Assembly (NCBI GenBank): GCA_002355455.1
Contig: AP017376.1
Location: forward strand, 79,541-143,540
From: Stanieria sp. NIES-3757
Lineage (GTDB): Bacteria; Cyanobacteriota; Cyanobacteriia; Cyanobacteriales; Xenococcaceae
Direction: 5' to 3'
DNA length: 64,000 nt
The stretch's first letter is position 1; each line of letters starts with the position of its first letter. The position numbers and the translations under genes were made by a program. This document shows positions 33,926 to 42,671 of the stretch, piece after piece. The notes under the pieces are model-generated. The model ran no database searches. It saw nothing but the letters and a program-made list of their open reading frames with translations, and was not told the origin of the DNA.

Positions 33926-34585
33926 TTAATAATAAACCATCTTAAATCCAACAGGTAATCGCGCTGCTGCTAACGCCGTTCCTTTTAGCTGGCTATAAGC
34001 GAGATCCGAACCGCTCAAATCTGCACCAGTCAAGTTTGCCCAGTTGAGCTTGCTATGAATTAAATTACTATTACGGAGGTTTACCCAGGCTAGATTTGCT
34101 CCTACTAAATTTGCCCCACTGAAATTAGTTTTTTCTAGTTCTGCTTGGCTCAAATTCGCGCCATTTAAGTTAGTTTTTTCTAGCTGCGCTCCGATTAAAT
34201 TAGCGCGATGAAGATTGACTTTAACCAACCTTGCCTGACTCAGATTTGCTCCTGCTAAGTTTGCCCCTGTTAGATTCGCGTGACGTAAATTAGCTCCCGT
34301 TAGATTTGCCTGGCGTAAATCTCTACCGCTCAAATCCTGTCCGCACAGATTGGCACGACGCAGGTTAATACCTGCCAAATTATCGGGTAATCTGCCAAAA
34401 TACCTTAAATCCGACCCCTGCCAGTCTATGTTTAAAAATTCTGCTGCATCTATAGTTATATTGAGCAAACGCTTTTTGGCAAACTGACGCTCTCCTTCTC
34501 GGTAGCGTTGCTGAAATTCTCGATCGCCGATAATTTCAAACCAGGAGGGAAATAGATCGTATATGGTATCGGGTAAGATAAACAT
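33926..34585 (-). CDS. Pentapeptide-repeat protein
   Basis: 219 residues. From ~75 on the sequence is a run of A(D/N)LxX pentapeptides (AGINLRRANLCGQDLSGRDL, ANLTGANLRHANLTGANLAG), forming a right-handed quadrilateral beta-helix of about 24 units. The N-terminal ~65 residues are a separate helical part (LPDTIYDLFPSWFEIIGDRE). No signal peptide. It is 7 bases downstream of the 218-residue gene, in one operon with it and the 410-residue membrane protein. Some relatives mimic DNA; most have no assigned function. Confidence 0.85.
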   Translation of the reverse strand: MFILPDTIYDLFPSWFEIIGDREFQQRYREGERQFAKKRLLNITIDAAEFLNIDWQGSDLRYFGRLPDNLAGINLRRANLCGQDLSGRDLRQANLTGANLRHANLTGANLAGANLSQARLVKVNLHRANLIGAQLEKTNLNGANLSQAELEKTNFSGANLVGANLAWVNLRNSNLIHSKLNWANLTGADLSGSDLAYSQLKGTALAAARLPVGFKMVYY

Positions 34586-34592
34586 AGTTTTT

Positions 34593-35249
34593 TCAATTGA
34601 TACTAGTCGGTCTTTTATCTTGAGAAGTAGAAGAATACAGAGGGATACGTAACTTACCCATGCGGTAACTGTTTTGGATTTTGATTTGCAACCACTGGGC
34701 TAAATGCTGGCTAGAGATGGGCAATTGCTGTAGATAAAGCTGCAAACGCTGACAATGAGTTTCCGTCCATTCCGCACTCGGATAAGTCAATCCCGATAGT
34801 TGCCAGAAATTGTAAATATAGCTAACATTTCGCCAACACTCCTCCAAACTGTCTCGTTCGGAAAAGTAATTTTTATCGAGTCTTAGTTTGCGCCACCAAG
34901 AACCAGTAAACCAATCCTTAATTAGCTTGCGCCAATACTGGCGATCGATTCCCGTCACAAATAATAAATAATGAGTTCCATAAAGAAGGCGACTCATCGC
35001 CGTTTGCCATTGCGAATAGGAAATCCCATCGAACTCTTTTTCCGACAGCAAGTAACTCAAGCGATCGCATCCCTCGCGGATATCTTCCAAAGCAGCCTCT
35101 ACAGAACCTAAAGCTTCAGCTAACGGGCGATCGCGCTCTTTAAGGTAAGCTTCTCGAACGTATTCGAGTAATTTTGATTCGTCATCGCCAACCAGTTCGG
35201 ATTCTTCTGGTGTTAGAACTAATAGCTTTGGTTCTGCGAGGGTTTGCAT
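34593..35249 (-). CDS. Unknown protein, middle gene of the pentapeptide operon
   Basis: 218 residues, no membrane segment. The N-terminal part (LVLTPEESELVGDDESKLLE) is acidic. The middle is helical with many Trp and Tyr (YWRKLIKDWFTGSWWRKLRL), and the end is basic (RMGKLRIPLYSSTSQDKRP). I do not recognise it. It sits between a membrane protein (35316) and the pentapeptide protein, tightly spaced, so a shared function is likely. Confidence 0.6.
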   Translation of the reverse strand: MQTLAEPKLLVLTPEESELVGDDESKLLEYVREAYLKERDRPLAEALGSVEAALEDIREGCDRLSYLLSEKEFDGISYSQWQTAMSRLLYGTHYLLFVTGIDRQYWRKLIKDWFTGSWWRKLRLDKNYFSERDSLEECWRNVSYIYNFWQLSGLTYPSAEWTETHCQRLQLYLQQLPISSQHLAQWLQIKIQNSYRMGKLRIPLYSSTSQDKRPTSIN

Positions 35250-35315
35250 GGATAAATTTAGAGTGGTTTATCTGGTTATCGGTCTTTTTTGAACTTCGAT
35301 GCAAATAGCTAAAAT

Positions 35316-36548
35316 TTACTGCTGCTGAGATTTAGATTTGCCATTAAGAGAATAATTATGGCGATCGCTAGAAGTAAGAATGAGATCTTTCTGACTACTC
35401 ACCCTATGAAGCTCGAATTGTTCTTGTCGTTTCTGTTTGAGAAATTCGATAAAAGCCTCTGCTGCTGCTTCACTCCAAGACATCTGTACGTCTTCCCGTT
35501 GGGCGTGTGTCGCAATTAAACCTACAGCAATTCCAGAAGTAACCACAGAAAGGATAAATACATACAAACTAAGACCGAGCATTGCCCATTCGCCATTTTT
35601 CAAGCGACTGAAAAACAAATCGAGGGCGATCGCCGTTGCTTTCATGCTGGATTTTATTTCGTCATTCTCATCAAAATTTTGAGTATAAACATCGGGAATT
35701 GAATGTAAATAACTCAAATTACCCTTTTTGGCGATTTCTACCTTGAGTTGTTCTAACTCTTTTTCTGCTGTTGCTAAATTTTCGGCATGAATTTCCGTTA
35801 GCATACTACTTTTAGGACACCAGGGCCACTGAGGAACGGGAGAGGTATAATAACTACGCTGGGGTAGGGGTAAATTGTAGTCTTGCCACGAACCATAAGC
35901 TTGAGGAAATAAAGAACCTCGTTTGGGACTATTGGGTGGAGTTTGTGCCAATCGAGCTTCTAGGTTTTGACACTGGTTTTTAGCCTCAGTTAGTTGTTGG
36001 GGTTCGATTTGTAAAGCCTCTATTTTTTTTTCTTGAGGAAAGATAACTCGCTCTTGAATTAATTGTTCGCTCAAGCGATCGCTCAAACTCGGTCGATCTA
36101 ATAGAATTAGCGTTCCCACTCCTCCGACAAAAGACTGGACGATATTAATTAAAACAACCCCTGCCAAACCGATACCGTTCCAATTTTTGTGTTGGGCTTC
36201 GTAGGCGATCGCTACAACTCCCGTCCAATTACTAAACTTAATCAAACCGAGTTCTATAGCAATAGCTAATAGCCAACCAAAGATACCGAAATCAATCAAA
36301 GTCAACAACAGCAGGGGAAAACTGCTAGCAGCATTAATTAAATTGGTAACGGTTAAAATACCTGCAACCCAACGAGACTGTTGGGCTAGCTTTTTAGTAA
36401 CGATGGCATCGCCATAGACTTCGGATGAGGGAACGATAAGCAAATCTTGGAATAGATAACAAAGCCATTTGTAGAAAAATACCAAATTGTTAGAAGTTGG
36501 TGTTTGGGGGTGAGGCGATCGCTTTTGATAACGATTAGTGGGAGTCAT
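35316..36548 (-). CDS. Multi-pass membrane protein of unknown function
   Basis: 410 residues. After a basic, Pro-rich N-terminus there are hydrophobic segments near residues 60-110 (FPLLLLTLIDFGIFGWLLAI), around 130-150 (GIGLAGVVLINIVQSFVGGV) and near 330-350 (LGLSLYVFILSVVTSGIAVG). A long charged, partly coiled-coil region lies between them (QERVIFPQEKKIEALQIEPQ, ENLATAEKELEQLKVEIAKK). The C-terminus is basic and polar. No family recognised. It is the first gene of the operon with 34593 and 33926. Confidence 0.6.
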   Translation of the reverse strand: MTPTNRYQKRSPHPQTPTSNNLVFFYKWLCYLFQDLLIVPSSEVYGDAIVTKKLAQQSRWVAGILTVTNLINAASSFPLLLLTLIDFGIFGWLLAIAIELGLIKFSNWTGVVAIAYEAQHKNWNGIGLAGVVLINIVQSFVGGVGTLILLDRPSLSDRLSEQLIQERVIFPQEKKIEALQIEPQQLTEAKNQCQNLEARLAQTPPNSPKRGSLFPQAYGSWQDYNLPLPQRSYYTSPVPQWPWCPKSSMLTEIHAENLATAEKELEQLKVEIAKKGNLSYLHSIPDVYTQNFDENDEIKSSMKATAIALDLFFSRLKNGEWAMLGLSLYVFILSVVTSGIAVGLIATHAQREDVQMSWSEAAAEAFIEFLKQKRQEQFELHRVSSQKDLILTSSDRHNYSLNGKSKSQQQ

Positions 36549-37035
36549 AACGATACATTTTGCTTGAGAGGGTTATGTTGGTTAATCTGATAAAAAAGGC
36601 ATATTGATGCAGCTCATATTGATGCAGCTATCCTTTGAAGACGGGAATTTTTTCTAATTCGATAGGAACATCTAAATATTGACTTAGACGCGGTGAAAAC
36701 TTAAGGGTTTATTTTTATGTGTTGTTTAAGACTCTCTACCAACTAGGAAATGCTTGCAATAGCGTGTTTTTTTCTGAGTCAAAACTTGAATTTGATTGTG
36801 CAAAAAGTTTGAGAGCGATCGCAGCGTTATCGATAATAATATTAAGCCTAAAACTGTAGTCGAAGTTTTTTTCACCTTTTAATTCCTCTTACATCTATCT
36901 ATTAGTACCTTCGGTAGATTCAGGCTCATTGTTGCAGAGATGAAGAAAATAAATTTGCAAGGTGAAGCTAGTAATGCCGAATATAAAGCATTTTTATCTG
37001 AAAAATTAAATAATAGTGTTTTTCTGTAGTAACTA
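36549..37035. other. Intergenic region without recognisable gene
   Basis: 487 bases. It contains a short direct repeat CATATTGATGCAGCT (~36600 and ~36615) near the upstream end, and a HIP1-like site. I see no coding signal worth calling: frames are short and interrupted. Confidence 0.5.
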
Positions 37036-37557
37036 CTACAACCACCACCTATAACTAGCACCAGAATGATTTTTTAAGCGGTCTGTTTTCTTTTGTAAAA
37101 TATCTCTAACCGACATCAAAATTTCACCTAGTTTATTATCACCAGTACCATCTTCTCCAAAACCCCAGTAATAATCTGAAGGAGAATTATAAATGATCGC
37201 TTTTTTTCCCGTACTGAGTAATATTTTTCTTATATCTCTATGCCAATCAAATTTTTTTAATACCGCTTGATACATCATTTGGTCTTTTACTTCTTCCCAG
37301 TCACTACGCCAAAATTGCCGATAATTCTCAGCTAAAGCAATTGCTACTTCTGGCGTTTTTGCTGCTAGTATTTCTTTTAATAACAAATTATTACGCTTTG
37401 CTTCACGCTCTGTTGAAGAGTTTCCCTCAAATTTTTGTGCTTGGAAATAGTGTTCGCCCGTTCTGCATTGAAATATATCTAACCTAACACCATAGAAAGC
37501 AAAATTTGAAAAGCATCCATAAGGATTTTTACCTGCATCGTAGAAGTAAATAGTCAT
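37036..37557 (-). CDS. NADAR-family protein (YbiA-like N-glycosidase/ADP-ribose-linked)
   Basis: 173 residues with NADAR family features: N-terminal FYDAGKNPYGCFSNFAFYGV, TGEHYFQAQKF (conserved E and Q), AIALAENYRQFWRSDWEEVK, MMYQAVLKKF, and DYYWGFGEDGTGDNKLGEIL near the end. YbiA members cleave riboflavin intermediates; others remove ADP-ribose from nucleic acids. On mobile DNA the family often accompanies conflict systems. No ADP-ribosyltransferase is adjacent. All landmark residues seem present. Confidence 0.85.
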   Translation of the reverse strand: MTIYFYDAGKNPYGCFSNFAFYGVRLDIFQCRTGEHYFQAQKFEGNSSTEREAKRNNLLLKEILAAKTPEVAIALAENYRQFWRSDWEEVKDQMMYQAVLKKFDWHRDIRKILLSTGKKAIIYNSPSDYYWGFGEDGTGDNKLGEILMSVRDILQKKTDRLKNHSGASYRWWL

Positions 37558-37661
37558 AGTAGTTCACAAATGTTTTAATTTAGCTATTGTCAGGATCGTC
37601 AGCAGAGATTAAAGTTATGTACCAGTAAGACACAAAAACTATCTGACTGACAGTCTGACGA

Positions 37662-38045
37662 TTAAGAAGCAATCTTTTCGATCTTAATTACACGAGTACC
37701 AGACTTTCCCCGACGCTCGAAATTAACTTCTAAACCTACAGCACGCAATCCCGGATTGATTTTCCGTAGCTGTCCGCTAAGTTTATTGGCAGCTTTGGGT
37801 AAGTCAGAGGCAGAGTATTCATATTTTGTTGCATACCCTTTAATCAACTTCAATAACTCGGTTGCCGTTCCCTGCCAGCAAGATTCTCTTTCTAATAAAG
37901 ATTGAATTGCTAGTGCTACAGGAGAATCTTCTATCGTCAGTTTTTGGGATTGTTCGCGATTAGTTTGATAGGCTTGAAGAAAAGTTCCCGATTTAAAACC
38001 CAAGGCTGGTTCTGCTGCCGTTACCCACTCGGCAAAATCTGCCAT
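37662..38045 (-). pseudogene. C-terminal part of an IS-split replication-type ATPase
   Basis: Begins ADFAEWVTAAEPALGFKSG, a stretch I know from the C-terminal domain of phage/plasmid primase-helicase-like ATPases; the frame extends upstream as LEESPR. The matching N-terminal part is at 40653-41699, beyond the IS630 and IS701 copies. The rest (YSASDLPKAANKLSGQLRKI, NFERRGKSGTRVIKIEKIAS) looks like a winged-helix end. Internal initiation at the ATG 38045 might still yield this domain. Confidence 0.75.
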
Positions 38046-38094
38046 ACGGGGAGATTCTTCTAGATTAATATCAAATCCGTTTGAATACCCATAA

Positions 38095-38583
38095 TTAAAT
38101 CAGGTCTTCAGGCCACCAATGATAGTTAGTCAATCCTTGAATCAATTGTGGTTGTCGAAGTAGACTACGGCATCTTTGAATCATAATTTCTTCTAATTGG
38201 TCGAGAGTGTCAAAAGTTTTGTTCGCGATTGCTTCATTAGTCAGAGGCCATAATCTTTCGGCAGGTTGTAATTCTGGTGATTTGGGAGGCATCCAGAATA
38301 AATGTACTCCTTTGGGAACTTTTAGCTTTTCAGTAGTATGAAAAGATGCTTGATCGAGCGCTAAAATGACTCGCTTTTTTTCACCTATCTCAAAATGCCG
38401 AGCAAAATCTTCTAACAAAAGACTAAAAACTTTAGTGTTCAACTTGGGTACAATCCACCAATAAGTTTCTCCTGAACCAGGATGTACAAATCCTGCTAAC
38501 CACAACCATTGAAATCGCCAATTAACTTTGGCTATCGGTTGCTGACCCTTTTCTATCCACATGATTCGATTTACTGGCTGCAA
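38095..38583 (-). CDS. IS630-family transposase, second frame (copy 2)
   Basis: Translation identical to 6967-7455; carries ALDQASFHT and PAERLWPLTNEAI of the DDE site. Made by -1 frameshifting from the preceding frame. Confidence 0.85.
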   Translation of the reverse strand: MQPVNRIMWIEKGQQPIAKVNWRFQWLWLAGFVHPGSGETYWWIVPKLNTKVFSLLLEDFARHFEIGEKKRVILALDQASFHTTEKLKVPKGVHLFWMPPKSPELQPAERLWPLTNEAIANKTFDTLDQLEEIMIQRCRSLLRQPQLIQGLTNYHWWPEDLI

Positions 38584-38615
38584 TCCGATTCGATGCTCAT
38601 CTTCAGCCCAAGTTT

Positions 38616-39155
38616 CTACCGTTGATTCAGGATATTGTTGTTTAATTGCTGCGGCAGTCTGCGCCAGTTTTTTTTCCAGCGTTGTTGCTCTTCGGGATCA
38701 CTTTCGACATGAGTAGGTCTTGGTCTTCGACGGACGTATTCTAGTCCTCGAAGATAATCCCATCCTCTTTGAGGTGCGATCTCTTTGCCTAATAACTCAC
38801 TCATCCAAGCTGCTACTTTGGTTCCGCTCCATAATCCTCCTGACTCTGGTGTTGCTTGAAGGGCTTGCCATAATAAGGCTTGTTGTTGTTCATCCAATAG
38901 TGGCTTGGCTCCCTGATTCTCTTTTCTTTTATCCCCCAAGCTTTCTGCCCCCAAGCGATTGTAACCCCAGACAAGTTCGTAAATCCAGCTACGGCTATAG
39001 CCAGTTATCTCTGCTACTTGTTCTGTAGTCTTTCCCTCTGCTAACAACCAGATAATTTGGTAGTGACTTCGCTCTCGTGGTTCTCTTGAATTACGATATC
39101 GTTGTTTTAGTTCCTCTATACTTAAATGAGGTTCGATTCTAATTCGTTTCGGCAT
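38616..39155 (-). CDS. IS630-family transposase, first frame (copy 2)
   Basis: Translation identical to the frame at 7488-8027, including the A8 slippery run near its end. Start is the ATG at 39155. Confidence 0.85.
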   Translation of the reverse strand: MPKRIRIEPHLSIEELKQRYRNSREPRERSHYQIIWLLAEGKTTEQVAEITGYSRSWIYELVWGYNRLGAESLGDKRKENQGAKPLLDEQQQALLWQALQATPESGGLWSGTKVAAWMSELLGKEIAPQRGWDYLRGLEYVRRRPRPTHVESDPEEQQRWKKNWRRLPQQLNNNILNQR

Positions 39156-39220
39156 CAATTGAATTTGGTTATTTTCTCTGCTTGATTATATCATGGGCAA
39201 TTAAACGGATTTAATATAAC

Positions 39221-40665
39221 CCCTCTTTTATGACTATGGGGAAAAATATTGAATTAGCAAGCAACAGAGAACGAATACTCTAAAAATTGACTTTGAGGAA
39301 AAGGAGAACCACGAAAGCGATTCATAATGTTGATTAACTTAGAAAAACCAAGTTGAAGATGTTGATTAGGAAATACGGATAGCCAAGGTTGAATAAGAGA
39401 GAAAAAGATTAATGGTTGAATAATTAAGCGCAAGTTATTTAAAGAACTTTTCCAACCAGCACCAGAATCCCACGCCTGATGATTAGAGAAAGGAAAAGAA
39501 GAAACTGATTTAAGAGTAGAGACTTGAGAATTGGCATCGGGAACAATCGTCTCTAATTGAAAATAATTAGCTTGAAGACTTACTAAAAAATAAGTACTCA
39601 TAATTAATTCCCACCAGCGTTCTATACCGTGATAATCTGTAACTCGAAAATCTGCCCAACCAAGTTCATTTTTGACTTGTTTAAACGCATATTCAATCCA
39701 GTTTCTCAAACTATATTCTGAAGCAATTGTGGTGGCAATTTTGCCTTTTTTATTCGTCATAATAAACCAAGTATCTTTTGGTTCAGGGTTTTTGTCGTCT
39801 TGTTTACTTATTTGATAGAAACGAATATGTTTTCTTGTGCCAAAAATAATTTCTCTAATGTATCTAGTTTCGCTCTTCTTTCGAGATAATTTTTGTTGAT
39901 AAGCTTGCCATCGATTATATTTTTTTTTCTCATCGCCGAACATCCAAACCTTATGGTTAGAGCGAATTGCCACAATATACTCCAGATTCAATTGCTCCAA
40001 AACTGTAATTACATCTCCACTTTCTCCATACAAACTATCAGCTAATATTAACTTGATGTTAAAGTTCCATTTTTGTAATTCCTTGATTATTTCTACAGCT
40101 AGTTGTGGTTTGGTTTTATATGTATCTTCTGCTTTGAGGCATTTGTTCGGCTTAAATATTTTAAAAAGTAAAGGGTATGTTATTCCCTCTACTACTGCAT
40201 AAGCATTAACCGACACAATTCCATTTTTTGTCTTTCCTAAATTACCAATATACTGTCTGGCTACATAATCAGTTGTTTTTCCTTTCTTGACATCTCCTGT
40301 TTCATCAATACAAAGAGTTATTTTTCTTTCTCCAATCAATAATTTAGTCAACCATAATCTAATTTCTCGTATTTTTTCTACATTCCAATGAGCTTCAGAT
40401 AGAAAATAATTTAATCCTTGACTATCTTTTAATCCTACCGCTCTTGCTATCTTTGGTAGCGACTTTCTAGGTATTTCTGATAGCATTCCTAAATGTATTA
40501 ATTTGAATGCTTCATAATTTCTCACATCAGAGAATAGCTCTTGGTAGGCTTGACAATAGTGATCGATAAAACTCACTGTTGATGATGCTTCTCTTCGTGG
40601 TGTCACCATTTTTCATTGGGTTTTTATTTTCAATTATTTTATCACCCTATAGTCATAAAAGAGGG
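39221..40665 (-). mobile_element. IS701-family element, copy 1
   Basis: 1445 bp with inverted ends CCCTCTTTTATGACTAT. The direct repeat ATAAC flanks it (39216-39220 and 40666-40670). It is inserted into the ATPase gene whose C-terminal part is at 37662. An identical-length copy lies at 61404-62848. Confidence 0.9.
39254..40609 (-). CDS. IS701-family DDE transposase (copy 1)
   Basis: 451 residues, single frame. LCIDETGDVKKGKTTDYVAR is the family hallmark and holds the first catalytic Asp. ADSLYGESG holds the second, and SLRNWIEYAFKQVKNELGW the Glu. The C-terminal half also has WFIMTNKKGK. The family transposes by cut and paste with short target duplications. Confidence 0.9.
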   Translation of the reverse strand: MVTPRREASSTVSFIDHYCQAYQELFSDVRNYEAFKLIHLGMLSEIPRKSLPKIARAVGLKDSQGLNYFLSEAHWNVEKIREIRLWLTKLLIGERKITLCIDETGDVKKGKTTDYVARQYIGNLGKTKNGIVSVNAYAVVEGITYPLLFKIFKPNKCLKAEDTYKTKPQLAVEIIKELQKWNFNIKLILADSLYGESGDVITVLEQLNLEYIVAIRSNHKVWMFGDEKKKYNRWQAYQQKLSRKKSETRYIREIIFGTRKHIRFYQISKQDDKNPEPKDTWFIMTNKKGKIATTIASEYSLRNWIEYAFKQVKNELGWADFRVTDYHGIERWWELIMSTYFLVSLQANYFQLETIVPDANSQVSTLKSVSSFPFSNHQAWDSGAGWKSSLNNLRLIIQPLIFFSLIQPWLSVFPNQHLQLGFSKLINIMNRFRGSPFPQSQFLEYSFSVAC

Positions 40666-41699
40666 ATAACTCTTTCTCGATTGGCTAAAGCCTGACTGAC
40701 GGCAGTGCAGAGTAATCCCAGAATTCTTGGTTTTAACTGTTCAAAGCGAAGGTTAATTTCTGTTTCCGAACGTCGTTGCTGTAGGGGAATGGGATCGAGA
40801 TGAATGCAAATCGAACGGTCTAGTAAGTCTGCGTTAGTTACTGTATCTACAATACTAGTAATAATTACAGATCGTGCTGCTTCGATTACCGTTTGTTCTC
40901 CGTCACTGTAAAGCTTTCGATCTACATAACTATTACCCGTACTAAGTCGGCACAAACCGTCAGAAAGAGATTGAGAGAGTTTTGATAAATTATCAAAGCA
41001 TAATACCCAAGTATTTATGGCTGCAACCATCAGACTGCGTTCGTCTTTGGGTTGCGATCGCAATACTCCTTTGCCAGGATCGATTAGTTGTTTGAGCATT
41101 CTTGCCAAACTGGATTTACCAGAACCCTGTTCGCCAGTGATAATTAACAAAGGATAGGGAGGATTGGGACTAAGCGTACCCAATAACCAACCTGCTACTA
41201 AAATCAATTGTTCGGGATTGAGATTAGTAAACTCTAACAAGTCTTCAATTTTGCCTCCCTTGACTGGAAGGGGTAGGGGTTCGATGAATTGGGAAGTTTT
41301 AAATCGAACGGGAGGATTCTTAACAATTTTCCAGCTTTTTTTGTTAATAGCGATCGCGCTTCCCTTGTCATCCCCTACGTTGATATAGATAGTTCCTTTG
41401 GATCGAACAACGCGATCGTGGTAAATTTCGGCTTTTGGTTTGAATAAAGCTTCTGTTTCTAATTGTTCTATCAATAAATTAACTTCTTTTGGGGTTAAGA
41501 ATTTGTTGTATGTGCCTCTGACATAAGCTTTCAGCCAGCGTTTAAATTCATTGCTATGAACTCGATATGTTTGACGAACTTGATATCTATAAACATCGAT
41601 ATATGCCGTGTCATCGGCGGTATGGAATAAACCCGAACTGAGTATTGTAAAAATTGTCTCTAATATTGTCGTTATTACCGTTTTAATCGGTTTAATCAT
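40653..41699 (-). pseudogene. N-terminal part of an IS-split replication-type ATPase
   Basis: 348 codons from ATG 41699. An N-terminal region (YRVHSNEFKRWLKAYVRGTY, LTPKEVNLLIEQLETEA) precedes the ATPase core. Walker A is LLIITGEQGSGKSSLA (~190) and Walker B is NTWVLCFDNLSKL; a sensor region follows (VIITSIVDTVTNADLLDRSI). This is the AAA/SF3-like fold of primase-helicase proteins of phages and plasmids. The frame ends NRERVIPLL, where the last residues come from IS701. Continuing past both IS elements gives LEESPRMADFAEW at 38045, so the gene was once one ~480-residue protein. Confidence 0.8.
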
Positions 41700-41704
41700 A
41701 GTAG

Positions 41705-41764
41705 GCGATCGCCTTTAGTTGACTTCCTACTGGATATATCGAACGATTTACTTAAAATGTTGCA
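41705..41764. repeat. 60-bp direct repeat, copy upstream of hicAB
   Basis: From GCGATCGCCTTTAGTTGACT to AAAATGTTGCA. It recurs at 42453-42511 with one deletion and two substitutions. It overlaps the region just upstream of the ATPase gene at 41699. The pair brackets hicAB. Confidence 0.85.
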
Positions 41765-41776
41765 CAAATGTTAAAC

Positions 41777-41796
41777 TAGTATCAATATTGATACTA
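41777..41796. promoter_or_regulatory. Perfect 20-bp palindrome, candidate HicB operator
   Basis: TAGTATCAATATTGATACTA is fully self-complementary and ends 17 bases before the hicA start. HicB proteins have DNA-binding domains and repress their own operon through such palindromes. Confidence 0.7.
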
Positions 41797-41813
41797 ATAT
41801 TTGAGTTGAGAAG

Positions 41814-42068
41814 ATGTCAGATATCGACAAGCTCGTTGCTCAATTAAAAAAAAATCCCAAAAATGTAAAATTCAATGATTTAGTAAAAGTTTGCGATCGT
41901 TATTTTGGTGAAGCAAGACAACAAGGAACGAGTCACCTTGTTTATAAAACACCTTGGGTGGGAGATCCTCGTGTCAACATTCAAAACAAAAAGGGGAAAG
42001 CCAAGCCTTATCAAGTTAAGCAAGTTCTAGCTGCAATTGAAAAAATGGAGGAAATGAACGATGAATAG
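41814..42068 (+). CDS. hicA: HicA-type mRNA interferase toxin
   Basis: 84 residues with the dsRNA-binding-like HicA fold. A central RQQGTSHLVYKTP carries the catalytic His (H41), followed by RVNIQNKKGKAKPYQVKQVL at the end of the fold. ATG is preceded by GAGAAG. The stop overlaps the hicB start by 8 bases. Together with hicB it forms a complete module, which is itself bracketed by 60-bp direct repeats. Confidence 0.9.
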   Translation: MSDIDKLVAQLKKNPKNVKFNDLVKVCDRYFGEARQQGTSHLVYKTPWVGDPRVNIQNKKGKAKPYQVKQVLAAIEKMEEMNDE

Positions 42069-42429
42069 CCAAAAAAATGTCGATCGATCTGAATTATCCC
42101 TTAAAACTAATTTTCTTCACTATACTTATAGAGTTTTTTGGTCAGTAGAAGATGAAGAATTTGTCGGGCTATGTGTGGAATTTCCCAGCCTTTCTTATTT
42201 AGATGAGAATCATCTTGCTGCACTATCGGGAATTACAGATTTAGTTAAAGATGTCATTGCAGATATGGAAGCTAACGGTGAATCGATTCCAGAACCTTTT
42301 GCTAACAAAGAGTATAGCGGTAAATTTCAAATTCGCATTCCTCCAGAGCTTCATCGTAAGTTAGCTATTGAAGCGGCAGAAGCTAAAGTTAGTTTGAATC
42401 GTTATGTCAGTAATAAGTTAGCATCTTAA
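42061..42429 (+). CDS. hicB: HicB-type antitoxin
   Basis: 122 residues. HYTYRVFWSVEDEEFVGLCV and EFPSLSYLDENHLAALSGIT are the degraded-RNase-H-like HicB domain. The C-terminus (GKFQIRIPPELHRKLAIEAA, VSLNRYVSNKL) is a ribbon-helix-helix that should bind the palindrome at 41777. Overlap with hicA suggests coupled translation. Confidence 0.9.
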   Translation: MNSQKNVDRSELSLKTNFLHYTYRVFWSVEDEEFVGLCVEFPSLSYLDENHLAALSGITDLVKDVIADMEANGESIPEPFANKEYSGKFQIRIPPELHRKLAIEAAEAKVSLNRYVSNKLAS

Positions 42430-42452
42430 TTTATTTTATTTGATCGGATCTA

Positions 42453-42511
42453 GCGATCGCCTTTAGTTGACTTCCTACTGATATATCGATCGATTTACTT
42501 CAAATGTTGCA
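42453..42511. repeat. 60-bp direct repeat, copy downstream of hicAB
   Basis: Same sequence as 41705-41764 with ~95% identity by eye; starts 24 bases after the hicB stop. Confidence 0.85.
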
Positions 42512-42671
42512 AGATTGACTTAACTTTGATTAGCCAAAGCAGGCGATCTTATTTTCTTAAAACCTTTTAAATTGCTCAATTTTATGCAGTAAGTTGAGAT
42601 TTATTTATAATTGCACCAAATATATCATCAGGATTTTGTTTTATTCTGATAAATATATATCTGGGACTATT

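Larger units (their letters stand above)
38071..39214 (-). mobile_element. IS630-family element, copy 2
   Basis: 1144 bp, flanked by TA at 38069-38070 and 39215-39216, same ends and coding content as the copy at 6943. It lies next to IS701 copy 1 with only TATAAC between them, inside the split ATPase gene. Confidence 0.9.

Noticed and set aside
36600..36630. Direct repeat CATATTGATGCAGCT twice
   Set aside because: Only two short copies in a gene-free stretch; could be simple duplication and no function can be argued.
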